DNA of 64,000 nucleotides from CAWJKP01 sp963843465 (GCA_963843465.1 CAWJKP010000008.1:1-64000); one strand, 5' to 3'. Shown: positions 36,192 to 45,513, numbered from the stretch's first letter. Translations and numbers: made by a program. The notes: generated by a model not told the origin, from the letters alone.

Positions 36192-36222
36192 AAAAAAAGG
36201 CGGCCCGACATGCGTGGGCCGC
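36192..36222 (-). terminator. Rho-independent terminator in the greA leader
   Basis: Read on the minus strand: GCGGCCC, a 9-base loop, GGGCCGC and then CTTTTTTT. It ends 25 bases before the greA ATG with no gene close upstream on that strand, so it most likely lies within the greA leader. Confidence 0.75.
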
Positions 36223-36561
36223 TCTGCCTGCCTTCCACGGGCTACAACCTCTTTATTTTCGACGATTCGTCGCCTGCTGTAAAGCGGGCGGTTGCCGAGG
36301 AGGGCCAGATCCTCGACGGAAACCACTCTACACGAGTATAAAGAAATAGGCCATGCTGAGTATATCCGCTTGGCGGAACCGGTAGGTTGCGCTTCAGCAT
36401 GACGGGCCAGTGATAGCCCGCTGAAATCAGGCGCCGGATATCCGCAAGACGGTTGACCCGTTTGAGGTTGCCTCCGTATACTACTACACGCGATTGCAAT
36501 CATTATGATAGGGAAAATGTGCCGGCGACGGACGCTTCGCCGGCAAGAGGTGGGAGAAGGC

Positions 36562-37002
36562 ATGACCATCCACGACATTCTCAAGTTGAAGGGGACCGCC
36601 GTCTTTACGACCGTCCCGGGAGCGACGCTCCAAGAGGTCACGGAGGAGCTGGTCCGGCGCAACGTCGGCGCCTTGCTGGTTTGCAGCCGCGATGCCCAGA
36701 ACGGCGAGCAGGTGCTGGGCATCATCAGCGAGCGAGACATCCTCCATGTTTGTGCCTCGGGACGCGGCCCCTTGAGCGCCATCGCGGTGACCGAGGTGAT
36801 GAGCAAGCAACTGTTCACCGCCGCCCCGACGGACTCGGTCGAAGATGTGATGGGCCTGATGACCCAGCGCCGCATCCGCCACGTGCCCGTGATGGTCACT
36901 GGCCGGCTGGTCGGCCTGGTCTCCATCGGCGACGTCGTCAAGACTCAGCACGATCGCTTGGCGATGGAGAACCAGTTCATGAAGAACTATATCGCCGGCT
37001 GA
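36562..37002 (+). CDS. Two-CBS-domain protein
   Basis: A protein of 146 residues from the ATG at 36562, which has GGGAGAAGG in front; an ATG at 36505 would add 19 Arg-rich residues. It is built of two CBS motifs: VFTTVPGATLQEVTEELVRR with VLGIISERDIL, and FTAAPTDSVEDVMGLMTQRR with LVGLVSIGDVVK. CBS pairs bind adenosine nucleotides and often sense energy charge. No effector domain is fused. The gene converges with the enolase-superfamily gene 3 bases away. Confidence 0.9.
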   Translation: MTIHDILKLKGTAVFTTVPGATLQEVTEELVRRNVGALLVCSRDAQNGEQVLGIISERDILHVCASGRGPLSAIAVTEVMSKQLFTAAPTDSVEDVMGLMTQRRIRHVPVMVTGRLVGLVSIGDVVKTQHDRLAMENQFMKNYIAG

Positions 37003-37005
37003 TGC

Positions 37006-38055
37006 TCAGGCGACCTGGTAGCGCTCGATCTTGCCGCGGTCGATCTCCACGCCCAGCCCCGGGCCCTGAGGCACGGCGATCATGCCGTCGACGATCTCCA
37101 GCGGCTCGCTGAAAAGGTCGTCCTGCAACTGCAAGTAGGCGCACTCGTTGCAACTGGAGAAGGCCGGCGTGGCGGCGGCAAGCTGCAGCATCGCCGCCAC
37201 GCGGATGCCCAACGAGAGGCCGCCGCCCAGCGAGGCATAGATCCCCCCGGCCTGGGCGATCGCCGCGCACTTCCGCGCCGGCGTAAGTCCGCCGACCAAT
37301 TGCAGGTCGACCACCGCGCTCTGGGCCGCCCCGCAGCGGAGCAAGGCCAAGACGTTGGCCGGACGCTCGATCGCCCGGCGGACCGCCAAGGAAACGCTCG
37401 TCTGCCGGCGCAGCGCGGCAATCTCTTCCAGGGCATTGCTCCGCAGCGGGTCCAGCACGAACCTCAGCGAGCGGGCCTCGACCTCCAGGCACAAGTCCCG
37501 GGCGGTCTGCAAGTCGTAGCCCGAGACGGCGTCGAACCGCAGCTCGACGCGACGGCCCACGGCCTCGCGGACTTCCGCCACCGTCTCCACGTCCCAGGAC
37601 AATTCGCCCGAGGAGGTGATGATCTGTGAGTGGAATCCCCGCTCGGACAACTCCCGGGCCATCTGCACAACCTGGGACGACGACTTGCCGTAGAGGCGGA
37701 CCGACAGCGGAATCCGCAGCCGGTAGGCGCCGCCGAAGAGCCGGTGGAGCGGCTGCCGGGCGATGCGGCCCACCAGGTCCCAGGAAGCGATCTCCAGGGC
37801 TCCTCGCAAGGGGGCCGGACGCAGGGCATCCAGTCCCAGCAGGTCTTCGATCTCGAACACGCTTCTCCCCGCCAGCACCGACAGCAGGACCTCGCGCCGC
37901 GCGGCCAGCTCCGCGGCCCGCCAGGGCAACTCCGCCTCGCCCCAGCCTTCCAGACCCTGGTCGGTCGCCAGCCGGACCACCACCGAACGGACCGGCGACT
38001 GCCCTTCGTCGCGAGCGATCTGGATCAAGTAGAACTCGATGTCGCTGAGAATCAT
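37006..38055 (-). CDS. Enolase-superfamily (mandelate racemase/muconate-lactonizing-like) protein with degenerate active site
   Basis: A protein of 349 residues. The N-terminal capping domain (IEFYLIQIARDEGQSPVRSV, GLEGWGEAELPW) and a (beta/alpha)7 barrel follow the family pattern. At the expected catalytic places the usual K-x-K is SQI (RGFHSQIITSSG), the first metal ligand region is FDAVSGYD, the E of the usual EQP is VLDPLRSN, and the usual D-E turn is LAVRRA. At least one metal ligand therefore seems missing, so it may be a non-catalytic or altered member. The start overlaps the ispH stop by 4 bases (ATGA). Substrate unknown. Confidence 0.75.
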   Translation of the reverse strand: MILSDIEFYLIQIARDEGQSPVRSVVVRLATDQGLEGWGEAELPWRAAELAARREVLLSVLAGRSVFEIEDLLGLDALRPAPLRGALEIASWDLVGRIARQPLHRLFGGAYRLRIPLSVRLYGKSSSQVVQMARELSERGFHSQIITSSGELSWDVETVAEVREAVGRRVELRFDAVSGYDLQTARDLCLEVEARSLRFVLDPLRSNALEEIAALRRQTSVSLAVRRAIERPANVLALLRCGAAQSAVVDLQLVGGLTPARKCAAIAQAGGIYASLGGGLSLGIRVAAMLQLAAATPAFSSCNECAYLQLQDDLFSEPLEIVDGMIAVPQGPGLGVEIDRGKIERYQVA

Positions 38056-39005
38056 GGCAGCTCGCGGAGATCCTTGGGCAACAGGAAGCGGACGTTCTCC
38101 TCCCGCAGACTGCGGTTCTCGATCGCCGCCTGGAAACGCTCGCAAAGCACGTGGACGCAGTCCTGCACCACCGTCTCGGGGGCGCTGGCGCCGGCGGTGA
38201 TCAGCACGGTCTCGTCGCCGGAGAACCAGGCCGAATCGATGTCGTCGGCCCCGTCGATGAGGTGTGTACGCAACCCGCCAGCCGCCGCCAACTCGGCTAA
38301 CCGCAAGCTGTTGGAGCTGTTGCCGCTGCCGACGATCAGGGCCATGTCCGCTTCCGCCGAGAGCTCCCGCACGGCTTCCTGCCGGTTCTGCGTGGCGTAG
38401 CAAATGTCGTCGTTGGCGGGGCCGACGATCGCCGGGAACCGCTGCCGCAGCCGGGCAATGATCTCGGCAGCGTCGTCTACCGAGAGCGTCGTCTGCGTCA
38501 GGTAGGCCAGCTTTTCCGCATTGGGGACCTCAAGCCGGTCCACGTCGTCCCGGTTGGCGACCAGCACGATCTGGGCAGATGTCCCCTGGCCCGACAAAGC
38601 CTCCACCTCGCCCATCGTGCCCACCACCTCGTCGTGACCGTGGTGCCCAATGAGAACGATCGTATACCCCATGCGGGCATAGGACATCGCCTCGCGATGG
38701 ACCTTCGTCACCAACGGGCATGTGGCGTCGATGGTCCGCAGGTTCCGCTCTCGGGCCTGCTTGCGGATCTCCGGCGAGACCCCGTGGGCCGAGTAGAGGA
38801 GGTTGCCGCCGGGCGGAACCTGCGACAGGTCGTCGACGAAAACCGCCCCTCGCTGCCGAAAGCGACTAACCACCCACTGGTTATGGACGATCTCGTGGTA
38901 AACATAGACCGGCACCCCAAACCGCTCCAAAGCCGCTTCCAGGCTCTCGATCGCCATGTTCACGCCGGCGCAGAATCCACGGGGGCCGGCCAGAAGTATT
39001 CGCAT
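38052..39005 (-). CDS. ispH: 4-hydroxy-3-methylbut-2-enyl diphosphate reductase
   Basis: A protein of 317 residues, normal for IspH. The three cluster-binding cysteines are in AGPRGFCAGVNMAIES, DATCPLVTKVH and DDICYATQNRQEAV; YSAHGVSP, GHHGHDEVVGTMGE and VGSGNSSNSLRLAEL are further signature segments. It makes IPP and DMAPP in the last step of the MEP pathway using a [4Fe-4S] cluster. It is divergent from hpnC, which uses the isoprenoids, and translationally coupled to the enolase-superfamily gene. Confidence 0.97.
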   Translation of the reverse strand: MRILLAGPRGFCAGVNMAIESLEAALERFGVPVYVYHEIVHNQWVVSRFRQRGAVFVDDLSQVPPGGNLLYSAHGVSPEIRKQARERNLRTIDATCPLVTKVHREAMSYARMGYTIVLIGHHGHDEVVGTMGEVEALSGQGTSAQIVLVANRDDVDRLEVPNAEKLAYLTQTTLSVDDAAEIIARLRQRFPAIVGPANDDICYATQNRQEAVRELSAEADMALIVGSGNSSNSLRLAELAAAGGLRTHLIDGADDIDSAWFSGDETVLITAGASAPETVVQDCVHVLCERFQAAIENRSLREENVRFLLPKDLRELP

Positions 39006-39058
39006 GGTTCCCTCGCTCCAGGAAAAACATCATAATGGAAGACGTACCCGGTCGCCAC

Positions 39059-39092
39059 TCCCCCTCTCCGTCCGGGAGAGGGCCGGGGTGAA
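39059..39092. repeat. P9 repeat (CCGGGAGAGGGC type)
   Basis: CCCTCTCCGTCCGGGAGAGG with the following CCGGGGTGA. The same motif forms the 3' end of hpnC near 40165-40200 and occurs again near 42911-42935. Confidence 0.7.
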
Positions 39093-39093
39093 G

Positions 39094-39167
39094 CTGTAGG
39101 GAACGCCCTCCGTGGCGTTCCGCCACGTTGCGCCCTCGTGGAACGCCACGGAGGGCGTTCCCTACAG
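39094..39167. repeat. P4 palindromic repeat
   Basis: CTGTAGGGAACGCCCTCCGTG facing its inverse, in the divergent space between ispH and hpnC. Confidence 0.9.
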
Positions 39168-39218
39168 ATAAAGCGCCCAGGATCACGCAAGCTCATTTCG
39201 TATTGCTTGGCAAGCCCC

Positions 39219-40190
39219 ATGCCCATCGACACCTTCGCCGCCGATCTGCAATTGTACGGCCCCCAAGCCCCGCCGCCGAAGGATCTTACGCCCAAGCGGA
39301 GCCGGCGCTACTGCCGGCGGCTTGCCCGGCGGCACTACGAGAATTTTACCGTCGTAAGCCGGCTGCTGCCCCGTCGATTGCGGCAGCACTTCTATAATGT
39401 TTACGCCTATTGCCGCTGGGCCGACGACCTGGCCGACCAGGCCGGCAGTCCCCAGCGCGGCCTGGCTCTGCTGGACTGGTGGGAGCAGCATCTGCGGGAG
39501 TGTTACCGGGGTAACGCGGTGCACCCCGTGTTCATCGCCTTGGGGGAGACCATCGAGCAGTTCCAGATCCCTCCCGAGCCTTTCGCCGACCTGTTGGTCG
39601 CTTTCCGGCAGGACCAACGGATCTGCCGCTACGAAAGCTTCGAGAAGCTGCTGAACTATTGCCGCTACTCGGCCAATCCGGTCGGCCGGCTGGTGCTGCG
39701 GCTTGGCCGCTGTCACGACGAGCGCCTCGGGCAGTTGGCCGACTTGGTCTCGACGGGCTTGCAATTGGCCAACTTCTGCCAGGACGTCGCCCGCGACTAT
39801 GAGCGGGGCCGCATCTACCTGCCCCTGACGCATTGCCGCCGCTGGGGCTTCGACGAGAGCCAGTTCGCCCATCGCAAGGCCACCGAACCGTTTCGCCGGC
39901 TGCTGGCCGCCGAGGTGGCCGAGGCCGAAGGCTGGCTCCACCGCGGACTGCCGCTGGTGGACCTGGTCTCGCCGCAGTTGAAGCTCGACGTGGCGCTGTT
40001 CATCCACGGCGGGCTGGGAATCCTCGACGCCATTCGCAAGTGCAACTACAACGTCTGGTCGCGCCGGCCCGTGCTCCGCAAACGCGACAAGCTGAAGATC
40101 TTCTTGGCCTGCTGGTGGCAGCTCCGCCGCGGCCGGCCCTTCACGGCCGAGCTTCCCGCGGATTCCCCTCTCCCTCCGGGAGAGGGCTAG
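39219..40190 (+). CDS. hpnC: Squalene synthesis enzyme HpnC
   Basis: A protein of 323 residues of the squalene/phytoene synthase family. It has YAYCRWADDLADQAG (first Asp-rich motif) and LQLANFCQDVARDYERGRIYLP (second). In the HpnCDE route HpnC and HpnD join two farnesyl diphosphates to hydroxysqualene. The last nine codons (DSPLPPGEG) and the TAG stop come from a P9 repeat, so the natural C-terminus has been replaced. It is followed by hpnD and hpnE, giving a complete set for squalene and hopanoids or related lipids. Confidence 0.93.
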   Translation: MPIDTFAADLQLYGPQAPPPKDLTPKRSRRYCRRLARRHYENFTVVSRLLPRRLRQHFYNVYAYCRWADDLADQAGSPQRGLALLDWWEQHLRECYRGNAVHPVFIALGETIEQFQIPPEPFADLLVAFRQDQRICRYESFEKLLNYCRYSANPVGRLVLRLGRCHDERLGQLADLVSTGLQLANFCQDVARDYERGRIYLPLTHCRRWGFDESQFAHRKATEPFRRLLAAEVAEAEGWLHRGLPLVDLVSPQLKLDVALFIHGGLGILDAIRKCNYNVWSRRPVLRKRDKLKIFLACWWQLRRGRPFTAELPADSPLPPGEG

Positions 40191-40235
40191 GGTGAGGGGA
40201 TTACGGATTAGAGATGAGGGACGACAAGGAAACGC

Positions 40236-41233
40236 ATGATGCGTGGGGAAACGGCTTCCAGCTACGCTTTCTGCCGGCAGGTGGTCCGCCGGGCCGGGTC
40301 CAGCTTCACCCCCTGGTTCCTGGTCCTCTCCCGCGACAAACACCGCGCCATGGATGCCCTCTACGCCTTCCTGCGGCACACCGACGACCTGGCCGACAAC
40401 CCCGGGCCGGTCGAGTGCCGCCGCCAGTCGCTCGTGCATTGGCGGGCCGCCCTAGCCGCTGCGCTGGGTACCGCCGCCGGCTTGCCGGCGTACAACATGG
40501 TTAGCCCCGGCGGTCACGCCGGTGACACGGCCCACACTCAACATCCCGGCGTGGCCGCCGGGGCTAACAAGTGCGCCGCGGCGCTCATAACCGCCGATCC
40601 CGTCGGCGCGGGCCTGCTGCCCGCTCTGGCCGACACGGTCCGCCGCTTCCGCATCCCCGCCGCGCACCTGGAGGCCGTGATCGACGGCGTGGAAATGGAT
40701 CTCGACCGCCGTCGCTACCAGACCTTCGATCAACTGGCCGACTATTGCCGCCACGTGGCCTCCGCCGTGGGCCTGGCCTGCATCCACGTTTGGGGTTTCC
40801 GCGGTCCGGAGGCCTTCGGCCCGGCCTCCCACTGCGGCCTGGCCTTCCAGCTTACCAATATCCTCCGCGACCTGGGCGAAGATGCCTCAGCCGGCCGCGT
40901 CTATCTTCCCTTGGACGACCTCCAGGCTTGCGGCTACTCGCCCGACGACCTGCGGGCCCACGTGGTCGACAAGCGCTACTTCCGCCTGATGCGGCTCCAG
41001 ACCGATCGGGCCGAAGAGTTCTACCGCCGGGCGCGGAGCTGTTCCCGTTTCTCGAACCCGAGGGACGGCGGATCTTCGGCCTCTTGTTGGACGTCTACCA
41101 CCAGCTTCTGCACCGCATCCAACGCCGTCCGGCCGACGTGCTGGTCCGGCGCGTCCGTCTCTCGTCCTGGCAGAAGTTCCGCGTGGCCGCCCGCTGGATC
41201 CTCTTGCCTCCCCGCCGGACCGCCCTGCCATGA
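40236..41233 (+). CDS. hpnD: Presqualene diphosphate synthase HpnD, with repeat insertion and apparent frameshift
   Basis: About 332 residues over two frames. The first frame, from 40236, has YAFLRHTDDLADNPG (first Asp motif) and FQLTNILRDLGEDASAGRVYLP (second). After EEFYRRA near 41031-41036 the sequence continues in the next frame (AELFPFLEPEGRRIFGLLLD to PPRRTALP); one missing base explains this. A 69-base P7 palindrome at 40500-40568 adds 23 in-frame residues in a loop. The stop overlaps the hpnE start (ATGA). It is predicted to make presqualene diphosphate from two farnesyl diphosphates. Confidence 0.88.
40500..40568. repeat. P7 palindrome inserted in hpnD
   Basis: GTTAGCCCCGGCGGTCACGC facing GCGTGGCCGCCGGGGCTAAC, one mismatch between the 23-base arms. 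The length is 69 bases, a multiple of three, and it is read through as 23 codons. Confidence 0.9.
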
Positions 41234-42716
41234 CCGCCATCGCCATCATCGGCGGTGGGCCGGCGGGACTGGCCTCCGCGGTCGCCGCCCGGCAGGCGGG
41301 ACTGGAAGTCGAGCTCTTCGAGGCCCGGCGGCGGCTGGGCGGACGGGCCGGCTCCTTCCGCGACCCGGACTCCGGCGAGCTGGTGGATCATTGCCAGCAC
41401 GTCGCCATGGGCTGCTGCACCAACCTGGCCGACTTCTGCCGCCGCACGGGCATCGACACCTGTTTCCGCCGCCATCGTCGCCTGACGTTCATCGGCCCCG
41501 ATGGCCGGCCGCACACGTTGGCTGCCGCCGCCTGGCTCCCCGCGCCCCTGCACCTGCTGCCCGGCCTCCTGCGGCTGAGTTACCTCGGCCTGGCCGATCG
41601 CTGGCGGATCGTGCGGACCCTGGTCCGCCTGGCGCGATGGGAACCCGTCGGCGGCGGCGACATGGCTATCGGCGATTGGCTCTTGCAGCAGGGCCAGTCC
41701 CAACAGGCCATCCAGCGGTTCTGGTCGGTGGTGCTGGTCAGCGCCTTGGGAGAGACGCTCGACCGGGCCTCGCTGGCCGCCGCGCAAAAGGTCTTCGTCG
41801 ACGGCTTTCTGGCCCATCGCCGGGCCTACGAACTCTTGGTCCCCGACGCCCCGCTGAGCGAGATCTACGACCGGCGTCTGGCCAACTGGCTGGCCGCCGC
41901 AGGCGTGCGATTGCACCTGGGCGCCCGGGTCCGGCAGATCGAGGGCGACGCATCCCGGGCCACCGGGCTGGTGTTGGACGACGGGCAAAAGCGGCCCTTC
42001 GACTTCTTCATCCTGGCCGTTCCTTGGCGGATCGCCGGGGACCTGCTCTCGCCGCCGCTGGCAGCGGCACTACCCGCCCTGGAGGCCGCCCGGCAGTTCC
42101 CGGCCTCGCCGATCACCGCGGTCCACCTCTGGTTCGACCGCCCGATCATGCCCTGGGAACATGCGGTGCTCGTGGGCCGCCTTAGTCAATGGGTCTTCAA
42201 TCACGGCTCGCGTACTCCTCACGCTCCGCGTGAGGGCCTGCGTACTCCTCACGCTTCCGCGTGAGGGCCTGCGTACTCCTCACGCTCCGCGTGAGGGTCT
42301 GCGTCACGCGGAGCGTGGCGAGCTACGACTGGTACTACCAGGTCGTGATCAGCGGCTCGCACCAACTCGAAGGCCGCGATCGCCAGGAGATTGTCGACGA
42401 GGTCTGCGCGGAGCTGCAAGCCCTATGGCCCCAGGCCCGCGAGGCGACGCGGATGGGCTGGCGGATCGTCACCCAGCCCGAGGCCGTTTTCTCCTATCGT
42501 CCCGGGCTGGACGCCCAGCGTCCCCCGCAGCAGACGCCGGTTTCCAATCTCCTCCTGGCCGGCGACTGGACGCAAACCGGCTGGCCCGCGACTATGGAAG
42601 GCGCCGTCCGCAGCGGCTACCTGGCCATCGAGCGGCTACTGCAAACCCTCGGCCGTCCCTCGTCGCTCCTGGTCCCCGATCTTCCCCGCGGCCCGCTCTG
42701 CCGCTGGCTGAGGTAA
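41230..42716 (+). CDS. hpnE: Hydroxysqualene dehydroxylase HpnE, interrupted by a repeat array
   Basis: A flavin-dependent amine-oxidase-fold protein. The first frame starts MTAIAIIGGGPAGLASAVAA (FAD site) with LGGRAGSFRD and reaches VFNHG at about residue 326. There a repeat array (42206-42323) leads to a TGA at 42262-42264; the rest, SYDWYYQVVISGSHQL then NLLLAGDWTQTGWPATMEGA and EGAVRSGYLAIERLL, is in another frame ending at 42716. HpnE converts hydroxysqualene to squalene. The array lies in a loop that is variable in the family. Whether the gene is dead or the array was misread cannot be decided here. Confidence 0.85.
42206..42323. repeat. Three-unit 30-base repeat array inside hpnE
   Basis: Three units of CGTACTCCTCACGCTCCGCG plus TGAGGGCCTG follow each other (the second has one extra T), then an inverted piece CACGCGGAGCGTG. 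GCTCGC and GCGAGC mark the ends. Total 118 bases. Confidence 0.85.
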
Positions 42717-43534
42717 TGGCCTCCCTCTCCCTCCGCAACATTATGCATCAGCTAGCATTGACAGCCAAATCGTCTTGCCACATCGGGAGCAATCGACCCA
42801 GACTACCACGATTGGTCGCCGACCTGGCGCGAAACTTCACGCCTTGTTGACGTAAGTCCTTATTTGACGGTCGAATTCTGCTAGCAGTGATAGCTGATGC
42901 ATAATGTTGCTCCGGGAGAGGGTCGGGGTGAGGGGACGTCGGACAAACCTTCGACCGCGCGATGGGTGCCTACGACCCAGACATCGCCCGAAGCTCCCCC
43001 TCCTCTTCTCCTCTTCTCCTGTTCTCCTCTTCTGCTCTTCTCCCCCTCCCCGTCTCCGCATCCGCTACAAATGCCGCGCACTAAATCAGCCCGAATACCT
43101 TTTTCTCGCTCGGCCCCCGCTTCTGGTCACCCCCCCGATGGTTACCGCCGGCGGTCGTCGTCGCCCCATCTTTCTTGCGGACAAGCAGTTAGGCCCGCAC
43201 ACCCGTTTGACGAATGTAGGAATAGACGACCAGCGCTCCGCTGAGAGGTATCGGCGGCGCTTGGCTGCCACGCGCTTGCCCGTGTTGCTGGCGTCGGCTC
43301 TTGCGGCCGGGAATCGCCGAAGCGGTCAGTGCGACAATCGGTGTCGGGGCGGCAGGAGGGCCTAGCCGGCCGAACGTGACGGCAGGTCCCGTTTGCCGGA
43401 TGGGAGGTGATGATTGCGGCGGAACATTGTCCGGGGCCGCAGCCGGGATGACGACATGGGTCGCGCCCGGAAGTCCCGCCCGGCAGGCGGGACCTACCAA
43501 GAACACCCGCTCGTATCGCAAACGGCCCGGCGCT
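42717..43534. other. Non-coding stretch with low-complexity and palindromic DNA
   Basis: No gene was recognised. It holds a P9 piece near 42911, a pyrimidine-rich microsatellite of CTCCTCTTCTC type (about 43000-43060, the complement of the purine tract at 33250-33322) and a short AGTCCCGCC/GGCGGGAC palindrome near 43473-43493. Confidence 0.6.
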
Positions 43535-44533
43535 TTACGCGGCCTTCTCCGACGCGATCGACGGCGAGGCGACGCGGGGGCGGACGGCTGGGGCGGGCGG
43601 GGCGTCGAAATTGAGACGCTCGCGCTCGATCACCAGCGGACGGTGAAGGACCTGGGTGTGGATCGCGCCGAGGTACTCGCCCAGGATGCCGAGGAAGAAC
43701 AACTGGATCGAGCCGAAGAGGAACAGGCCCACCCACAACGGCGCCGTGCCCAGGGAGAAACGGCTCCAGAAGACGAGCTTGGCGATCAGGCATCCCAGGC
43801 CCAAAAGCAGGAAGAGGGCCGATAAGCACAAGCCGAGCATCGTCGCCAGGCGGAGCGGCAGCTTCGAGTAGTTGGTGATGCCCAGCATGGCCATGTCGTA
43901 GAGCGCGTAGAAGTTGTTCTTGGTCGCGCCCCGCCGCCGCCGCTGCTGGGTGTACTCGACCCGGGCCGGCTGGAAACCGATCTCGGCGATCATTCCCCGG
44001 CCGTAAGGATAGGGGTCGTCCATCTGCCGGATGGCCTCGATCACGTCGCGGTCGTAGAGGCCGAAACCGTGGAAGTCGGGCAACAAGTCCACGCTGGACA
44101 ACCGCCCCACGAGGCGATAGTAGAGGCGGCGGCAGGCGAACAGCAAGGGCGACTCTTCGCTGCTGCGCTTGATCCCCACGACGATCTTCCGCCCTGCTTC
44201 CCAATTCTTGAGGAACAACGGCAGCACGTCCAAAGGGTCCTGCAGATCGGCCATGACGGGGATCACCGCGTCGCCCTGCGCCTGGAGCAGGCCGTGATGG
44301 GGCGAGCGGATGTGGCCGAAGTTGCGGCTGTTGAAGATCACCTTCACGTTGCCGTCCTGCCGGGCCAGCCGGCGAAGGATGGCCTGGGTGCCGTCGGTCG
44401 AGGCGTTGTCGATAAACAGGTGCTCGTAGCGGTACTTGCCCAAGGAAGCGAAGAGGGCCTTCACCTGGCGGTACGTCTCCTCGACGTTGGCCTCTTCGTT
44501 GTAACAGGGCGTGAGGATGGTGATCAGCTTCAT
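43535..44533 (-). CDS. Membrane-bound family 2 glycosyltransferase (polyprenyl-phosphate type)
   Basis: A protein of 332 residues from MKLITILTPCYNEEANVEE at 44533; an ATG two codons earlier is also possible. GT-A motifs are IDNASTDGTQ, ADLQDPLDVLP and DRDVIEAIRQ. Two transmembrane helices follow (about residues 228-255 and 270-295), as in DPM1-like or GtrB/ArnC-like enzymes that load a sugar onto polyprenyl phosphate. The exact sugar is unknown. The NeuB-like gene upstream on the same strand suggests a role in surface glycan synthesis. Confidence 0.88.
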   Translation of the reverse strand: MKLITILTPCYNEEANVEETYRQVKALFASLGKYRYEHLFIDNASTDGTQAILRRLARQDGNVKVIFNSRNFGHIRSPHHGLLQAQGDAVIPVMADLQDPLDVLPLFLKNWEAGRKIVVGIKRSSEESPLLFACRRLYYRLVGRLSSVDLLPDFHGFGLYDRDVIEAIRQMDDPYPYGRGMIAEIGFQPARVEYTQQRRRRGATKNNFYALYDMAMLGITNYSKLPLRLATMLGLCLSALFLLLGLGCLIAKLVFWSRFSLGTAPLWVGLFLFGSIQLFFLGILGEYLGAIHTQVLHRPLVIERERLNFDAPPAPAVRPRVASPSIASEKAA

Positions 44534-44643
44534 CGGCAAACTATCTTCGGTTAGGGATGAAGGATGAGGGATGAAGGATGAAGGATGGAGAGACGCATGT
44601 TTTCGCCTTCATCTCTTATCCCTTATCTCTTATCCCTTATCTC

Positions 44644-45513
44644 TCATCTTCCCACTCGGCGGAGCTTCTGCATCACGGGCAGCTCGCGCTCGAGGACCCG
44701 CTTGACGCCGTCGCCCATGGCCTGCTCGACCAGGCGGATGTCGCGGACCAGGCGATGGATGCCGTTGGGCTCCAGCGAGGCCGCCTGGTCGGAGCCCCAC
44801 ATGGCCCGGTCGAGCGTGACGTGCCGCTCGATCATCGAGGCGCCGATGGCCGCCGCCGCCACGGAAGAGGGCAGGCCCGTCTCGTGTCCCGAGTAGCCCA
44901 CCGGCACGGCGAAACGCCGGCGGAGCATGGGGATGACCCGCAGGTTGAGCTCTTCGTAGTAGGCGGGGTAGGTGCTGCACGAGTGCAGCAGAATCAGCTC
45001 CCTGCGGCCCAGCACCCGCACCGCGTGCTCGACCTCTTCCATGCTGCTCATGCCGGTGGAGAGAATGATCGGCCGCCCTTGGCGGCGGACGTGGCGCAGC
45101 AGGTCGTCGTCGGTGAGCGAGGCCGAGGCGATCTTGTGACAGGGGACGTCGAACTGCTGGATGAAGTCCACCGAGGCCTCGTCCCAGCAGGAGACGAACC
45201 AGGCGATGCCCTTGGCGCGGCAATAGGCGTCGATCTCGAAGTATTCGTCGAAGCCGAACTCCAGCCCGTATTTCAACTCCGCATTGGTGACGCCGAAGGG
45301 GCTTTCCCGCCGCCGGGCCAGCTCCTCGGGCGTGTAGACCACCTCGACCGTCCGCTTCTGGAACTTCACGGCGTTGCAGCCGGCGCTGACGGCCACGTCG
45401 ATCAAGTTGCGGGCCAGATCAACGTCGCCGTTGTGGTTGATGCCGATCTCGGCCACGATGAAGCAGGGATGCCCGTCGCCGACCGCGCGGTTTCCGATCC
45501 TGACTTCGGCCAT
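44644..45513 (-). CDS. NeuB-type nonulosonic (sialic) acid synthase, without SAF domain
   Basis: A protein of 289 residues from MAEVRIGNRAVGDGHPCF. It shows the NeuB barrel motifs CFIVAEIGINHNGDVDLA, AVKFQKRTV, ILSTGMSSMEEVEHA, LLHSCSTYPAYYEELNL, VGYSGHETGLPSS and ERHVTLDRAMWGSDQAASLE. NeuB enzymes condense phosphoenolpyruvate with a hexosamine to a nonulosonic acid. Typical members have about 340 residues and end with an antifreeze-like SAF domain; that domain is absent here, and the gene ends cleanly after the barrel. The acceptor sugar is unknown. Confidence 0.88.
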   Translation of the reverse strand: MAEVRIGNRAVGDGHPCFIVAEIGINHNGDVDLARNLIDVAVSAGCNAVKFQKRTVEVVYTPEELARRRESPFGVTNAELKYGLEFGFDEYFEIDAYCRAKGIAWFVSCWDEASVDFIQQFDVPCHKIASASLTDDDLLRHVRRQGRPIILSTGMSSMEEVEHAVRVLGRRELILLHSCSTYPAYYEELNLRVIPMLRRRFAVPVGYSGHETGLPSSVAAAAIGASMIERHVTLDRAMWGSDQAASLEPNGIHRLVRDIRLVEQAMGDGVKRVLERELPVMQKLRRVGR

